From the NCBI GenBank assembly GCA_028711355.1, contig JAQTSL010000028.1, positions 1 to 18,644 of the forward strand: DNA of 18,644 nucleotides. The letters run 5' to 3'. The translations under genes were made by a program, and so were the position numbers. Below the pieces are notes generated by a model. The model was not told where the DNA came from. It made no database searches and saw nothing but the letters and a program-made list of their open reading frames with translations. Every line of letters begins with the position of its first letter. Position 1 is the first letter of the stretch. This stretch comes from Rhodoferax sp. GTDB taxonomy: Bacteria; Pseudomonadota; Gammaproteobacteria; Burkholderiales; Burkholderiaceae_C. Positions 6,518 through 12,027 of this stretch are shown piece by piece.

Positions 6518-6820
6518 ATGGCCCGAACACGGCACGACGCTCTGCGTTGGCTTTTCTTAAAAAACCTACACGCCGACACGCGCTATGCCAGCACCGATTC
6601 CGCGCTACTGAACATCGCACGCAGCGAATATCCAGATGCCACTCTCACGGAGGTGCGCCGCGAACTGCAATACCTGTTTCTGGCCAAGCTGCTCACGCTG
6701 ACTGAAAAGAAGAGCCGTTGGCTATTGCAGCTTACGCGGGATGGTGTGGATATTGCCGAATACACGATTCAATGCCCGCCTGGAATAGGGCGCCCTGCTC
6801 CGGGAAGTAACTGGGTGTGA
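6518..6820 (+). CDS. Winged-helix-like Mu-type phage protein, paralogue of the gene at 11159
   Basis: About 100 residues. It aligns with the protein at 11159-11476: both have an RW pair near the start, ALL.I, a Y.DAT..EV.REL.YL core, an RW...LTR.G.D..EYTI segment and a GI/V.RP end. Such proteins are common in Mu-like phages next to the small terminase and look like small winged-helix domains; their role is unknown. The start is uncertain: ATG at 6518 gives MARTRHDALRW, matching the paralogue, while GTG at 6467 would add 17 residues. Neither has a strong ribosome site. It follows the repressor by 55 bp and may share its transcript. Confidence 0.75.
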   Translation: MARTRHDALRWLFLKNLHADTRYASTDSALLNIARSEYPDATLTEVRRELQYLFLAKLLTLTEKKSRWLLQLTRDGVDIAEYTIQCPPGIGRPAPGSNWV

Positions 6821-6844
6821 TATTCATCAAAGGGAGGAATTACT

Positions 6845-7471
6845 ATGACTGCCTTATTCGTTGTGATTGGTTTTGCTGCTGCGCTTTTGTTGATCAAGAA
6901 GCTATTTCCACCACCCGTAACCCCCCAATCATCCATACGCCGGTATTCTGAACCGGTGATACCCGTGGTGCCAGTAACGACGGCATCCACACCGCCACGT
7001 GCCTATGTGACGGCGGTTGATGAAAAAGGACAACCTGTCAGTGATCGTGATCCGCGTATTACCGAGGTCAGTGAGCACCCGGTGTTTAAAACACTGGCCC
7101 CAATGGTGGCATCGGGTGATTGGGGTAGCGCCAGAGGATTCTTGCAAAAAATTGCCTATGGCATCAATGATGCATCCGCTGACGAGCGGCGTATCTTCAA
7201 GAAGATCATGACAATTTTTGCTGAGGCAGACCCAATGTATCAACTGTGCATCAAGGGCATCAAACCGTTTATTGAGGCCAACCCAGGCATCAAACAAACC
7301 GCCCTTTACCCGCACATGGCGGCGGCACCAGACACAGAGAGTTGCCGCTACGTGCTGTATTTCGCACACGAATTGGGCGATATCGTTCGGCGCAAAAAAG
7401 GCAACAGCTATGAGGTATTTCTTCTTGGTCAGGCCATGCCTGAAACACCAACCACAGCGAAGCATGGGTAA
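6845..7471 (+). CDS. Membrane-anchored protein of unknown function (accessory)
   Basis: This 208-residue protein has one N-terminal hydrophobic segment (about 2-17, FVVIGFAAALLLI) followed by KK, predicting an N-out, C-in anchor. A Pro/Thr-rich linker (22-52) leads to a soluble domain from about 55 (AYVTAVDEKGQPVSDRD) with helical stretches such as DWGSARGFLQKIAYGINDAS and RYVLYFAHELGDIVRRKKGN. AGGGAGGA precedes the ATG by 5 bases, one of the strongest ribosome sites in the window. The gene is visibly less GC-rich than the phage core. I do not recognise the family. Its place between repressor and lysis genes is typical for genes expressed in the lysogen, and a cytoplasmic domain on the membrane would suit superinfection exclusion or defence; that is inference. 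Confidence 0.78.
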   Translation: MTALFVVIGFAAALLLIKKLFPPPVTPQSSIRRYSEPVIPVVPVTTASTPPRAYVTAVDEKGQPVSDRDPRITEVSEHPVFKTLAPMVASGDWGSARGFLQKIAYGINDASADERRIFKKIMTIFAEADPMYQLCIKGIKPFIEANPGIKQTALYPHMAAAPDTESCRYVLYFAHELGDIVRRKKGNSYEVFLLGQAMPETPTTAKHG

Positions 7472-7483
7472 TAGAAGATCAAG

Positions 7484-8068
7484 ATGGAACTAGACCTTTT
7501 TGAAACCGATGCACAGCGCATGAGCGCATCACCTGCAAGGTCCTTTGACTTTGTGTTCTCGGATGTCTTGGTGCCGTCAGATCAAACCCGGGAAGCACTA
7601 CGTACCACGTGGCTGAAGGTGGTCAATATGGGGCACGCAGCGGGCGTTCGCGCCTTGCGCGCTGTTTGGCCTGCAGGAGCAAGCTGGCCCAGTGGTGAAG
7701 ACTATTTGCACACGCTAGGTTGGCGGCCAGATACAGATTTTGACGGAGATGACGAAGCTGCTGATGCCTATTCCGATGACTACGACGGGCCAGAGTTGAT
7801 GGATCTGTTGTTCTGGCGGTTGTCTCATATCAACCTTCGGCTGTATCGAGATGCCCAGGTGCTTAGGGTGATCGACCCCGCTTCGCCAAATAAAGACAAC
7901 TATTTCACCCACGTGGTGGTTCAGCGATACGACTTTGATGGGAATGCGCCATGCGGCACTGGTGAGGCAATCCTGACCATCGACGAAGCAATTCCATTAC
8001 TTCGTCAACATGCTCATAGTCATCCGGCATGTGGTTGCATTTTTTCACCAGGATGGGAAAGACGATGA
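7484..8068 (+). CDS. Unknown soluble accessory protein with acidic stretch
   Basis: This 194-residue protein starts 12 bp after the membrane-anchored gene and overlaps the next gene as ATGA. An N-terminal segment (FDFVFSDVLVPSDQTREALR) precedes a region with several Trp, then an acidic loop (DTDFDGDDEAADAYSDDYDG, about 85-105). The C-terminal part has strands such as YFTHVVVQRYDFDGN and a terminal TIDEAIPLLRQHAHSHPACG. It has no signal peptide, membrane segment or known catalytic motif. The tight spacing suggests it works with its neighbours. The AGAAG ribosome site is weak. I cannot name a family or function. Confidence 0.74.
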   Translation: MELDLFETDAQRMSASPARSFDFVFSDVLVPSDQTREALRTTWLKVVNMGHAAGVRALRAVWPAGASWPSGEDYLHTLGWRPDTDFDGDDEAADAYSDDYDGPELMDLLFWRLSHINLRLYRDAQVLRVIDPASPNKDNYFTHVVVQRYDFDGNAPCGTGEAILTIDEAIPLLRQHAHSHPACGCIFSPGWERR

Positions 8069-8418
8069 GCGATGAAACCATCAACGCCGAGACGGTGTTC
8101 AGTCTGATGTATGACCTGTTCATGGCGCACCCGTGGCTGAACGCACCTGGTGTGATGCTCTGCGGCGATGCTGTTGCCGAACAAGAGGCAGCAGCCTTCT
8201 TGCTGGCGGGTGACCTGTCATGTCAGTGGGGTGAATGCAGTCCAGGTGCGCAACGCGTGGTGAATCACTTGCTGCTGGACTTCATTGCTAAGCTGGGTAC
8301 AACTATGGTCGGGCGATCTTGGCAGATTCCGGCAGAGCTGACGAAGACGAAAAAGGTGTTATCGGTAATCGCTTCAGAAATCCAGCGCAGTCATCCGCAT
8401 TTACAACTGCGGCACTGA
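8065..8418 (+). CDS. Unknown small accessory protein, third gene of cassette
   Basis: This 117-residue protein starts MSDETINAETVFSLMYDLFM and overlaps the previous stop by ATGA, so it is translationally coupled. It is mostly helical (EQEAAAFLLAGDLSCQWGE, QRVVNHLLLDFIAKLG), soluble, and without a recognised motif. Its last 39 codons overlap antisense to a possible leftward ORF at 8303-8542, and a long inverted repeat (8382-8449) straddles its stop codon. I infer that it forms a functional unit with the two genes before it, but the sequence shows no mechanism. Confidence 0.7.
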   Translation: MSDETINAETVFSLMYDLFMAHPWLNAPGVMLCGDAVAEQEAAAFLLAGDLSCQWGECSPGAQRVVNHLLLDFIAKLGTTMVGRSWQIPAELTKTKKVLSVIASEIQRSHPHLQLRH

Positions 8419-8542
8419 TCGCTTGGTGCAGCGGTGTCAACTGCGCTGGCGACAAGGCTACTGAAGCATTGAAGGCGCGGGTGTGGGCTTCGGAAAAAAC
8501 GGTGTTCCAGTTTGTTCCTGCTGCGTTGGTTTTGTGTGTCAT
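8303..8542 (-). CDS. Possible small leftward protein, unknown
   Basis: This 79-codon frame starts with an ATGA overlap on the stop of the leftward membrane-protein gene, as expected for a coupled last gene of that cluster. The first half (TNWNTVFSEAHTRAFNASVA, LSPAQLTPLHQAISAAVVNA) looks protein-like. The second half overlaps the plus-strand gene ending at 8418 by 116 bp and has poorer codon choice. It may be real, or a chance frame created by the coupled position. No function is suggested. Confidence 0.35.
   Translation of the reverse strand: MTHKTNAAGTNWNTVFSEAHTRAFNASVALSPAQLTPLHQAISAAVVNADDCAGFLKRLPITPFSSSSALPESAKIARP
8382..8449. repeat. Nested inverted repeat straddling a stop codon
   Basis: Perfect 10-bp arms CCAGCGCAGT (8382-8391) and ACTGCGCTGG (8440-8449) enclose a smaller hairpin CCGCA-N8-TGCGG (8395-8412). 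The stop codon of the rightward gene (8416-8418) lies inside. There is no T-run, so this is not a canonical intrinsic terminator, but it could fold between the two convergent clusters. Confidence 0.5.
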
Positions 8543-8940
8543 TGGTCGTTGCCTATTGGTGGGCTACTTTCTGTTGGGCTGCACGCTGCACTGGCCGCTG
8601 CAGCCCGATGTTTCTTCGTACCTTCGGATGCAATGGCCGTGCACAGCATGTAGAAGCACCAGGCGCAGGCCGTGGCAATGTGCCCAGTCCAGACCATTAC
8701 GCCAAGCACAGTCCACACAACGATGTTTTGCGCAACGCGGCGCAGTCTGCCGATGGGCGCCAGCTTTGCCATGTTCTTCTGCGCCGTCTGGGTCAGCGCC
8801 AACAGCCCGATGGGCAGGCATATCGCCCACACGAAGAATTTCACCATGTACAGAGCACCTTCAACGCCACCCAGGAATCCCAGGTAGGTCAGGGTTGGCA
8901 TGCCGATCAGCAGCGCGGCTTGAATCAGGATTTTGTTCAT
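8539..8940 (-). CDS. Multi-pass membrane protein, unknown (accessory)
   Basis: This 133-residue protein starts MNKILIQAALLIGMPTLTYL; AAGGA lies about 5 bases upstream, which favours this start over an in-frame ATG at 8991. Three hydrophobic segments are visible at about 4-23, 27-46 and 70-98, the last long enough for two short passes (VVWTVLGVMVWTGHIATACA, then WCFYMLCTAIA). Basic residues between segments two and three (KNMAKLAPIGRLRRVAQ) suggest a cytoplasmic loop. The tail is Ala/Ser/Pro-rich and ends ESSPPIGNDQ. It might be a holin-like or exclusion protein, but orientation opposite to the endolysin argues against a simple lysis role. A 16-bp direct repeat flanks it. Confidence 0.75.
   Translation of the reverse strand: MNKILIQAALLIGMPTLTYLGFLGGVEGALYMVKFFVWAICLPIGLLALTQTAQKNMAKLAPIGRLRRVAQNIVVWTVLGVMVWTGHIATACAWCFYMLCTAIASEGTKKHRAAAASAACSPTESSPPIGNDQ
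8558..8573. repeat. 16-bp direct repeat, copy 1
   Basis: GGTGGGCTACTTTCTG, identical to 8960-8975 and exactly 402 bp (134 codons) away. On the minus strand it encodes ESSPP in the tail of the membrane protein. Confidence 0.85.
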
Positions 8941-8959
8941 CAGTTTCCTTGGGTTTTGG

Positions 8960-8975
8960 GGTGGGCTACTTTCTG
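8960..8975. repeat. 16-bp direct repeat, copy 2, in a relic upstream of the membrane gene
   Basis: This is the same 16 bases in the same minus-strand frame, again reading ESSPP, upstream of the chosen start of the membrane gene. The minus frame is open from about 9040 to 8941 and reads as a Ser/Pro/Gly-rich tail without a good start, so this stretch may be the remnant end of a lost neighbouring gene. The rest of the 161-bp gap 8941-9101 shows no other feature. Confidence 0.8.
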
Positions 8976-9101
8976 AATCCGATGACGGCATTACTTGGGG
9001 CTCATCACCCGGTGTCGTCTTACCGCCGCTTGTTGCTTCGCTGCGCTAGGTATCCGTCTGCAAATCGTTCAGGTCTATCAGATTTCGCCCGTAAATCATT
9101 T

Positions 9102-9236
9102 TTACTTGTCAGTCCGCCTGCGAATGCGCTCCCACAGGCCGCGCAGTTGCCAGCCTGCCCAGCAGCCAAACAGCAGCGCCAGGCCCATGGACAGGATGAC
9201 ATCGCCACGCCCGGCAAACAAACCTACGCTTGTCAT
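9102..9236 (-). CDS. 44-aa single-pass membrane peptide
   Basis: The frame encodes MTSVGLFAGRGDVILSMGLA, then LLFGCWAGWQLRGLWERIRR and RTDK. A hydrophobic segment (about 13-29) is followed by a strongly basic tail, predicting N-out, C-in insertion. It lies 57 bp downstream of the lipoprotein gene on the same strand and upstream of the multi-pass membrane gene. The ribosome site is weak, so reality rests on composition and context. It could be a small holin-like or accessory membrane peptide; I cannot assign a function. Confidence 0.5.
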   Translation of the reverse strand: MTSVGLFAGRGDVILSMGLALLFGCWAGWQLRGLWERIRRRTDK

Positions 9237-9293
9237 TTGGCGAGTTTTGGAAGCGGGAATGGAACCTTGTTGACGTTCTGACAGTGCCCCTCT

Positions 9294-9641
9294 TCAGATG
9301 CACAGTGAGGCTGATACGGTCGAGCACTTGACCTTGTATTTCTCGACCACTTTGCCGTTGACCGACATGATGGTGTTGCTGGCCCAGCCGTCGCCCTGAG
9401 GGCATTCGGGGCTTTGCGTTGAGTCACCGTGGGCGACGATCTTGTGGTCGGTAAAGCGCGGGTTCTCGGCGCGGTAGAGCTGGGCGTTGTATTCGCCGTT
9501 GGCACGGGCCTGGGCGCGGGCATCTTCAAGGGTGGCAAAGGAGACGGGTTCGTCTTTTTTGCCGCAAGCGGTGATGCCGCTCATGATGCCGATGCCCATC
9601 ATTGCTACGACGGCAAAAAGCATAAATTTCATTTTCTTCAT
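9294..9641 (-). CDS. Small predicted lipoprotein (accessory)
   Basis: This 115-residue protein begins MKKMKFMLFAVVAMMGIGIM, a lipoprotein signal peptide with lipobox ITAC (Cys at residue 26), so the mature protein should be lipidated and sit in the envelope. The mature part is about 90 residues, mixed polar, with a likely helix (FATLEDARAQARANGEYNAQ) and paired Cys late in the chain (SPECPQGDG and VKCSTVSASLC). AAGGAC precedes the start by about 7 bases; an in-frame upstream ATG at 9773 is less likely. It opens a leftward cluster divergent from the lysis genes. Phage lipoproteins can block superinfection or modify the surface, but I see no family signature. Confidence 0.78.
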   Translation of the reverse strand: MKKMKFMLFAVVAMMGIGIMSGITACGKKDEPVSFATLEDARAQARANGEYNAQLYRAENPRFTDHKIVAHGDSTQSPECPQGDGWASNTIMSVNGKVVEKYKVKCSTVSASLCI

Positions 9642-9704
9642 GGTTGGTCCTTGGTGAGGTTTGGAGGTTGGTAGGCCTGCAGTTTCTGGCGGTGCTGACT
9701 GTGG

Positions 9705-9730
9705 CAATAACTGATACGCATCATTTATTG
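9705..9730. promoter_or_regulatory. CAATAA-N14-TTATTG inverted repeat between lipoprotein and endolysin
   Basis: Six-bp arms flank 14 bases, 31 bp upstream of the endolysin start and 64 bp upstream of the divergent lipoprotein start. The geometry would suit an activator or repressor dimer such as a Mor/C-type late activator. No such gene was recognised in the window and no clear promoter hexamers are present, so this is weak. Confidence 0.3.
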
Positions 9731-9760
9731 CGCATCGCGCGCGCGCGGCACAGTAGCGCC

Positions 9761-10315
9761 ATGGCAGATCCAAATCGTTCCCTTATCGCAGTGCTTGTAC
9801 TGACAGCCTCTGGTCTGGTTGGCATTGCCGTGGATGAGTACTACACCTCCAACGCAATACCTGACCCGGCCAAAGGCATTGCTGTACCGACCATTGGCTT
9901 TGGCACTACGGGCCGCGACGTGCACATGGGCGACACCACCACGCCGACCAAGGCTCTGGCCCGGTTGTTGTCCGATGTCCAGAGGTTTGAGGCCGGTCTG
10001 AGGTACTGCATCAAGGTGCCGCTGCATCAGTATGAGTACAACGCTTTTGTCAACCTGGCCTACAACATTGGGCTGGGTAAATCAGGGGTGAAGGATGGTT
10101 TTTGCTATGCCAGGCGGGGCGGTTTGTCCACCATTGCCACCCGGCTCAATGCCATGGATTACGTGGGTGCTTGTAACGCGATTTTGGATTGGCGCATGGT
10201 GGGCGATGTGGATTGCTCTGCGCCGGAAAACAAGTCGTGCAGCGGGCTGTGGAAGCGCCGCCTGCGGTTGCAAAAGCAGTGTCTTGGCCTGGATGCCATG
10301 CAAGCCACGCAATGA
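9761..10315 (+). CDS. SAR endolysin (phage lysozyme, glycoside hydrolase 24 type)
   Basis: This 184-residue muramidase cleaves the peptidoglycan glycan backbone. The N-terminus (SLIAVLVLTASGLVGIAV, about 7-24) is a weakly hydrophobic signal-anchor-release segment rather than a cleaved signal, as in R21-type endolysins. The catalytic set appears as E26 in VDEYYT, D35 in IPDP and T44 in PTIGFGTTG, with E-to-D spacing as in the family. Family blocks YEYNAFVNLAYNIG and RRLRLQKQC are also present. The start MADPNRSLIA is chosen because the longer frame from 9644 has no matching sequence; its ribosome site is weak. The stop overlaps the Rz start. No holin or pinholin gene is obvious beside it. Confidence 0.9.
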   Translation: MADPNRSLIAVLVLTASGLVGIAVDEYYTSNAIPDPAKGIAVPTIGFGTTGRDVHMGDTTTPTKALARLLSDVQRFEAGLRYCIKVPLHQYEYNAFVNLAYNIGLGKSGVKDGFCYARRGGLSTIATRLNAMDYVGACNAILDWRMVGDVDCSAPENKSCSGLWKRRLRLQKQCLGLDAMQATQ

Positions 10316-10821
10316 TCCAAAGCACATTTATCCCGGCACTGCTGATTGCGCTGTTGGCCGCTGGCAGCTACTGGGCGGGTGACCACAACCGCAACAACGC
10401 TTGGCTGGCAAAGCAGGCTGCCCAGCAGCAAGCCGCAACTCAGCAGCTACAGGCCCAGCAGGATAGGGGCGACGCGCTGACCGGCGCTCTGATCAGCGCT
10501 GAGTCCCACATTGATCAACTCACCAAGGATGCTCATCGTGACATCAAAACTACCACTACTGGCCGCGCTTGCCTTGGCAGCGCTGCTATTCGGGTGCTCA
10601 GCACCGCCGCTGGTGTGTCCACCCAGCTCGCGCCCACCGGCAGCCCTGCTGCAGCGGATGGGGCCATTGCCTCCACTGCAGATAACGCGGGTAGCACCGC
10701 GCCCGGCGACGAGTTCGCCACTGATACACAAATCGGAGACTGGGCCAGTGACGCCGCCGCCCAGTATGAGACCTGCCGAACCCGGCTTGACAAACTGATT
10801 GATTGGTATAGCGCACCATGA
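10312..10821 (+). CDS. Rz-like inner-membrane spanin
   Basis: This is the i-spanin that joins Rz1 to bridge and fuse inner and outer membranes at the end of lysis. The 169-residue protein has an N-terminal membrane anchor (TFIPALLIALLAAGSYWAG), a Gln/Ala-rich periplasmic helical region (about 30-75), a conserved RACLGSAAIRVLSTA block (about 85-99) and a C-terminal IGDWASDAAAQYETCRTRLD helix typical of Mu-like Rz proteins. The ATG overlaps the endolysin stop (ATGA). A complete Rz1 gene is nested in another frame. The stop overlaps the next gene. Confidence 0.85.
   Translation: MIQSTFIPALLIALLAAGSYWAGDHNRNNAWLAKQAAQQQAATQQLQAQQDRGDALTGALISAESHIDQLTKDAHRDIKTTTTGRACLGSAAIRVLSTAAGVSTQLAPTGSPAAADGAIASTADNAGSTAPGDEFATDTQIGDWASDAAAQYETCRTRLDKLIDWYSAP
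10538..10798 (+). CDS. Rz1-like outer-membrane spanin lipoprotein, nested in Rz
   Basis: This 86-residue lipoprotein lies wholly inside Rz in a different frame. From a GTG start with AAGGA 8 bases upstream it reads MTSKLPLLAALALAALLFGC, a signal peptide with lipobox LFGC. The mature part is Pro-rich (SAPPLVCPPSSRPPAALLQR), the hallmark of o-spanins. An ATG at 10529 in the same frame is possible but sits directly on the ribosome site. The nested arrangement matches the classic Rz/Rz1 architecture. Confidence 0.85.
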   Translation: MTSKLPLLAALALAALLFGCSAPPLVCPPSSRPPAALLQRMGPLPPLQITRVAPRPATSSPLIHKSETGPVTPPPSMRPAEPGLTN

Positions 10822-11162
10822 TTGTCGAATTCAATCTGACCAATCTGATCTTCATTCTGATTGCTGTTGTGAGCGCCTTTTGGGCACTGATCAAGATCAT
10901 CAACATTCAGCAGGATCGCCGCCAGGACGAGCGCTTCAGGGTGCTTGGCGAGACGATGAAGTCCATTGCTTGCGCGCAAGACAAGAACGCTCTGGCCACG
11001 TTGGACCTGGAGCGTGAGTTTCGCCGGCATCAGACGGATTCCGCGCGTGAGTATGTGCGCCGCGATGACTTTGTGCGGCATATCGGCACGATTGAGACGC
11101 GCATTGACAACTTCGCGCTGCGCATGGAGCGCGCGCTGGAAAACTTGGGAGCAAAGCCTTGA
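10818..11162 (+). CDS. Mu gp25-like membrane protein (DUF2730)
   Basis: This 114-residue protein has an N-terminal hydrophobic segment (LTNLIFILIAVVSAFWALIK) and a long charged helical region likely to form a coiled coil (about 30-110, for example DLEREFRRHQTDSAREYVRR). This matches DUF2730 proteins at the position of Mu gp25, between lysis genes and terminase. The function is unknown; it is placed with late genes and may associate with lysis or packaging. It overlaps Rz at the start and the next gene at the end, consistent with a coupled operon. Confidence 0.82.
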   Translation: MIVEFNLTNLIFILIAVVSAFWALIKIINIQQDRRQDERFRVLGETMKSIACAQDKNALATLDLEREFRRHQTDSAREYVRRDDFVRHIGTIETRIDNFALRMERALENLGAKP

Positions 11163-11476
11163 TTTCACCTATCGACATGGCGAAGATTCGCCGCGAAAAC
11201 ATGCGCTGGCACTTGCTGTCGGCGATCAACTTGAGCCGGCCGGTTGGCCTCTATACAGAGGCGCTGCTGCCTATCGTGCAGTCCGTTTATGGGGATGCAA
11301 CGCACCAGGAGGTACACCGCGAGCTCGATTACCTGCAGGCGCGCGAGATGTTGCATATTGAGAAAGATCCAACTGATCGCTGGTTTGTGAATTTGACGCG
11401 CACCGGGATTGATTTTGTGGAATACACGATTGACGCCCAGGCCGGTGTGGCGCGCCCACGCATTACACAGGTGTGA
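11159..11476 (+). CDS. Mu gp26-like winged-helix phage protein
   Basis: This 105-residue protein is in the usual place between gp25- and gp27-like genes. It contains ENMRWHLLSAINLSRPVG, YGDATHQEVHRELDYLQARE and NLTRTGIDFVEYTID, resembling a small winged-helix domain conserved in Mu-like phages. A TTG start overlaps the previous stop (TTGA) with GGGAG 8 bases upstream; the alternative ATG at 11177 has no such site. It is a clear paralogue of the protein at 6518-6820, sharing the REL.YL and LTR.G.D..EYTI blocks. The role is unknown; DNA binding during packaging is possible. Confidence 0.8.
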   Translation: MISPIDMAKIRRENMRWHLLSAINLSRPVGLYTEALLPIVQSVYGDATHQEVHRELDYLQAREMLHIEKDPTDRWFVNLTRTGIDFVEYTIDAQAGVARPRITQV

Positions 11477-11478
11477 GC

Positions 11479-12027
11479 ATGGCACCGCGCAGCAAAGTAC
11501 TCACACTGCCGCCAGAGTTGAAAGCATGGCTTGATGCCCAGCTGGTGAAGCGAGGTTTTAGCGACTATGTGCAGTTGGCCGCAGATCTGCAGGCGCAGGG
11601 TGAGAGTGTTTCCAAATCTTCGTTGCACCGCTATGGCTCACAGTTTGAGAAGCGCATGGCGCAGCTCAAGATGAGCAATGAACAGGCCCGCGCGCTGGTG
11701 GATGCATCGCCAGACGATGAAGACAAGCTGGGCGCAGCGGTGATCCGGATGACACAGGACCGGATTTTTCAGCTGCTGGTGGATTTGGAGATTGATCCCG
11801 AGAGCGTTGACGTGAACAAACTGTTTAAAAATGCCGCTGAGATCGGTAAGGCATCTGTCACGCAGAAGAAGTTCACGCTGGAGGCGCGGGCGGCGATTGA
11901 AGAGGCAGCACGCAAGAAGATGCTGGCTGAGCAAGAAGCCAATCTGCAAAGCGTTGCCAAGGCCCAGGGCATGGATGATGCTCAGGTGGACTTCTGGCGC
12001 AAGAGGTTCCTGGGTGTGGGTGCCTGA
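11479..12027 (+). CDS. Small terminase-like protein, Mu gp27 family (DUF3486)
   Basis: This 182-residue protein opens MAPRSKVLTLPPELKAWLDA and continues LVKRGFSDYVQLAADLQAQG and VSKSSLHRYGSQFEKR, the DUF3486 signature with a helix-turn-helix. The rest is helical (LEARAAIEEAARKKMLAEQE near the C-terminus). In Mu gp27 precedes the large terminase and is taken as its small subunit that recognises DNA for packaging. ATG at 11479 has AGG 7 bases upstream; GTG at 11473, overlapping the previous stop, would add two residues. The stop overlaps the large terminase start (TGATG). Confidence 0.88.
   Translation: MAPRSKVLTLPPELKAWLDAQLVKRGFSDYVQLAADLQAQGESVSKSSLHRYGSQFEKRMAQLKMSNEQARALVDASPDDEDKLGAAVIRMTQDRIFQLLVDLEIDPESVDVNKLFKNAAEIGKASVTQKKFTLEARAAIEEAARKKMLAEQEANLQSVAKAQGMDDAQVDFWRKRFLGVGA

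Noticed and set aside
8319..9281. 320-codon plus-strand frame
   Set aside because: It is Cys/Arg/Ser-rich without domain features and antisense to a membrane protein with a good ribosome site.
9736..9748. Alternating CG run upstream of the endolysin
   Set aside because: It is a short low-complexity tract in a GC-rich genome with no supporting signal.
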